Assembly (NCBI GenBank): GCA_036480375.1
Contig: JAZGGI010000042.1
Location: 1 to 64,000, forward strand
Reading direction: 5' to 3'
DNA from: Candidatus Zixiibacteriota bacterium
GTDB taxonomy: Bacteria; Zixibacteria; MSB-5A5; GN15; JAAZOE01
DNA length: 64,000 nucleotides
Part shown: positions 61,499 to 64,000 of the stretch, piece by piece
Layout: each line of letters begins with the position of its first letter
Numbering within the stretch: position 1 is the stretch's first letter
Made by a program: the position numbers and the translations under genes
The notes under the pieces: generated by a model
Seen by the model: only the letters and a program-made list of their open reading frames with translations
The model's database searches: none
Told to the model about the DNA's origin: nothing

Positions 61499-64000
61499 CT
61501 AACAAGGCCCTGGGCCGTCTTTGAATATATGATTTATTAAATAAACGGCATCGCCAATATTTACGTTGCTATCACAAAACGCATCGCCCAACACAATTGG
61601 GTCCGGTGCGGGTCCACCTTTGAATACAAAATTGATTAGAAATACAGCATCACCAACATTGACCATTCTATCGCCATTGGCATCCCCTCTTATATAATTA
61701 AAATTAAAATCATAGGTCCATTCCTGAGTACTTCCGGTAGTATCTTCAATATATACCGTAAAACTAAACGTATTGGGCTCATTAATAAGTCCGGATAATA
61801 ATCCGGTTTCAGTTAATGTTAGTGGAGTGCCGTCCAGATCGTCATATTTATCAGACCATGTTAATCCCCCCGTTCCGCCGGTAGCAATTATTTGCGCGGA
61901 ATAGTATTCATGTATCATACCTCCCGGTAATTCAAATGTTTTTAGGGCAACGGGCTCGTTAACTATCAGGTGTAATGTTTTTTGACTGGTCTTCCCGCCT
62001 TCGTCCTCAACCTCCGCAATAAGAGCTACAGCGGGATTATTAAACGGGGCTCCTGTTATTATACCGGTTGAGTCCAATAATAAACCATTATAGGTAAAAC
62101 TGTTACCCACTTCTGACCAGAAATAGTCTCCCACACCTCCGCTTGCTGTGATTTTATTTGTATAGGGGCGATGCTTTGTCCATTCACCCAGATCATATTC
62201 TGCAATCTCAAGCGGGTCAGAATCATATAGTAAAATCTTAAAATCATCTATCCCCGCTTCAACATTAGACGCGGACCAAATATCGGATACGTCAAATTTT
62301 ATGCGAACTGAAGGGCTCATTCCGACAAATTTATTTACAATAAACGAATAATTCCGCCAACCGCCAATCGCTTCATTGTGGATGTCACCGATTGTATCGA
62401 CTATCTCCCACGATACGCCGTCATCTCCGCTGGCATATACGAAGATCATATCCTTTCTGTCAATCTCATTGCTAAGCCAGGCCGAGTATCTGACTTCACC
62501 GTAATATTCAGATAAATCAAATGAAGGGGAAATTAACGATGTCGTTCCATCGTCAACATCGGATTCGCCAGGGTTGTTACCAGTCACAAAGCAATATCCG
62601 GAATTATCATAATCCGCGACAGGATCACCGTGGGTCCCATCGCCTGCCGGAATCCCTCGTTCCCAGTGGCCATTCTCGGCATCCCCCTCAATTATCCAAT
62701 CCTGACCTTCATTGAAGTTATCCTCAAATAACATTTCATCAAAATATAAAAAATAGCCCTGTTTATAAGATCCTGGATTTTCGCATAGCATCTGACCCGT
62801 TTGCTCTTCTTCGGCATTAACACAATATTTCATTTTTGAACCGGCTGCCTCTGAGGGTATTGGTACAACATAAATACCCCCCGATTCTTCCGTTAATGAC
62901 GATGTGTATGGTTCTGATTCATCTATGATATAATTAAATTCGGCTGTCTGAGGATCAACCAGGCCGCCATTTACTCCTTCCAATGCCACTGTTATCGATG
63001 ATGACTCTAAGGCCGGAAATACAGATGGCTGACCTCCCCAATATTCTACATTTAGCATAGGCCCGGGAGATACCGCTTTGTCGGCTGACAAAACTGTAAT
63101 CAATGCGATTTTGGTTATATCCGTTACATAATCGAAATCAACATAAATCATGGAATCGTGTGCTGAGTGATATAAGTAATTGTTTCCGTTCTCATGGAGA
63201 AAATTAGCGATAAAACCCCGTTTTTTAAATGAATAAGTATCAGAACGTAATCGACCACCGAGTAAATGCACTCCAAATCCGAGCAGAGAATCAGCCAAAT
63301 GCTCGCACATGGTTGCAAAGAAAAGATCATCTCCGTGATAAAGTTTTACGCTATTATTAGACCTTCCTCTGTAACCAATCATGTCTATATTTAGCATAAA
63401 CTGAATATTTTGGCGGGAAGCCCATGCATTAAAGGCATAATGTTCTGAGCCTAATAATACTGTTTCCTCGCCATCAAACATCACAAAGATTATTGATAAA
63501 TCGGTCTCAATCTCGCTTATAACTCTGGAAATTTCCAACACGGCCGCAACACCAGTACCATTATCGTCCGCACCAGGGCTCATATCCCCGGGCTGCCCCA
63601 TACACTCAGCCCAACCATTATATGTATCAAAATGAGCACCTATTATTATTTGATGATTTGGAAACTTATTGCCAGGTTTTATTGCAACCACATTTGCACC
63701 AGTTACTTCAATACCATAATTGCAATCAATACCATCCCAATAGTGATAACCTTTAGTAAAGTGGTCATAATATGTCGAATCATAACCAAACTCTTGGAAT
63801 TTACCCCTTAACCATTTTCTGGCGGCAATATTTTGCGGTGTGTTTGATTGTCGTCCATCGAAGCTTTCAAGTACTACTGAATAAGAAATTAGTGAATCCA
63901 TACTGATTCGGTCCATCGCGATTTCCAAATCCTGAGGCAATTGATAATAATTCTTGTCAAAAACTCGAGGGGCAATATATTGAAATATAATGCCATCTGA
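61499..64000 (-). CDS. Secreted M28-family zinc peptidase with two dockerin-like repeats (partial)
   Basis: Open to the right edge of the window, so the N-terminus is missing; a TTG at 63940 is not a convincing start. The M28 domain shows zinc ligands in GAHFDTYNG, PGADDNGTGVAA, FDGEETVLLGSEHYAF, NIDMIGY and HSAHDSMIYVDFDYV. Then come a jelly-roll/MAM-like region (about 390-560), Ig-like repeats with putative Ig motifs (about 560-745), and two dockerin-like repeats, GDANGDRMVNVGDAVFLIN and GDAFCDSNVNIGDAVYLIN, each followed by xFKxGPxP. It is an exported aminopeptidase-like enzyme probably held at the cell surface. The C-terminal tag is shared by the fragments at 10909 and 57446. Confidence 0.88.
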   Translation of the reverse strand, partial: SDGIIFQYIAPRVFDKNYYQLPQDLEIAMDRISMDSLISYSVVLESFDGRQSNTPQNIAARKWLRGKFQEFGYDSTYYDHFTKGYHYWDGIDCNYGIEVTGANVVAIKPGNKFPNHQIIIGAHFDTYNGWAECMGQPGDMSPGADDNGTGVAAVLEISRVISEIETDLSIIFVMFDGEETVLLGSEHYAFNAWASRQNIQFMLNIDMIGYRGRSNNSVKLYHGDDLFFATMCEHLADSLLGFGVHLLGGRLRSDTYSFKKRGFIANFLHENGNNYLYHSAHDSMIYVDFDYVTDITKIALITVLSADKAVSPGPMLNVEYWGGQPSVFPALESSSITVALEGVNGGLVDPQTAEFNYIIDESEPYTSSLTEESGGIYVVPIPSEAAGSKMKYCVNAEEEQTGQMLCENPGSYKQGYFLYFDEMLFEDNFNEGQDWIIEGDAENGHWERGIPAGDGTHGDPVADYDNSGYCFVTGNNPGESDVDDGTTSLISPSFDLSEYYGEVRYSAWLSNEIDRKDMIFVYASGDDGVSWEIVDTIGDIHNEAIGGWRNYSFIVNKFVGMSPSVRIKFDVSDIWSASNVEAGIDDFKILLYDSDPLEIAEYDLGEWTKHRPYTNKITASGGVGDYFWSEVGNSFTYNGLLLDSTGIITGAPFNNPAVALIAEVEDEGGKTSQKTLHLIVNEPVALKTFELPGGMIHEYYSAQIIATGGTGGLTWSDKYDDLDGTPLTLTETGLLSGLINEPNTFSFTVYIEDTTGSTQEWTYDFNFNYIRGDANGDRMVNVGDAVFLINFVFKGGPAPDPIVLGDAFCDSNVNIGDAVYLINHIFKDGPGPC

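Noticed and set aside
1-64000. CRISPR arrays, rRNA genes, replication origin
   Set aside because: No regularly spaced repeats, no rRNA motifs and no DnaA-box cluster were seen.

Overview
The window looks like a chromosomal contig from an uncultivated, Gram-negative member of the FCB (Fibrobacteres-Chlorobi-Bacteroidetes) assemblage; candidate phylum Zixibacteria is my best guess. This is inference from four signs: dockerin-like C-terminal tags of the type GDANxDxxVNVGDAVxLINxVFKGGPxP, a TonB receptor / sorted secreted protein / PorV operon, a DUF5916 outer-membrane protein, and a tmRNA whose tag starts with Gly (GEYDYAMAA), as in Bacteroidetes-type tmRNAs. No rRNA gene and no complete tRNA gene was found.

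Left part (1-16.7 kb). A three-gene periplasmic molybdopterin oxidoreductase operon (4Fe-4S subunit, NrfD-like membrane subunit, Tat-exported catalytic subunit) carries two apparent lesions: a frameshift behind the Tat signal of the Fe-S subunit and an in-frame TGA 59 codons before the natural end of the membrane subunit. After it come a flavin-reductase-like protein, a DUF5916 protein, a 1.2-kb non-coding stretch with hairpins, a secreted ankyrin/beta-propeller protein, a PadR regulator overlapping a large FtsX-type permease, a truncated EamA transporter, a three-gene cassette (unknown 30-kDa protein, PIN nuclease, Lys-rich miniprotein) and an IS1595 transposase remnant.

Middle (16.9-35.6 kb). 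A second, intact molybdoenzyme operon (catalytic, Fe-S and NrfD subunits plus FdhD, no export signal) is followed by a CoA-transferase, methyltransferases and a hemerythrin/PAS protein paired with a DUF1858-type protein. Next is a small mobile-element scar (IS256 remnant, tmRNA-3'-end-like repeat, frameshifted serine hydrolase) beside tmRNA, then a basic Myb-like protein, a cold-shock protein, a decayed REP-associated transposase with palindromes inside it, groES-groEL under a perfect CIRCE element, and coaX.

Right part (35.6-64 kb). Lipoproteins, glmM-glmS with a phosphodiester-glycosidase-like protein, a THUMP RNA methyltransferase, a duplicated-domain lipoprotein and a VOC protein lead to an unassigned structured RNA candidate. 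Then follow the PorV / secreted protein / TonB-receptor operon, a decayed dockerin-tagged gene, a MacA-like adaptor with two MacB/FtsX permeases but no ATPase in the cluster, and a secreted M28 peptidase with two dockerin-like repeats that runs off the right edge.

Several genes carry single lesions. Whether these are real decay or assembly errors cannot be decided from the sequence alone.
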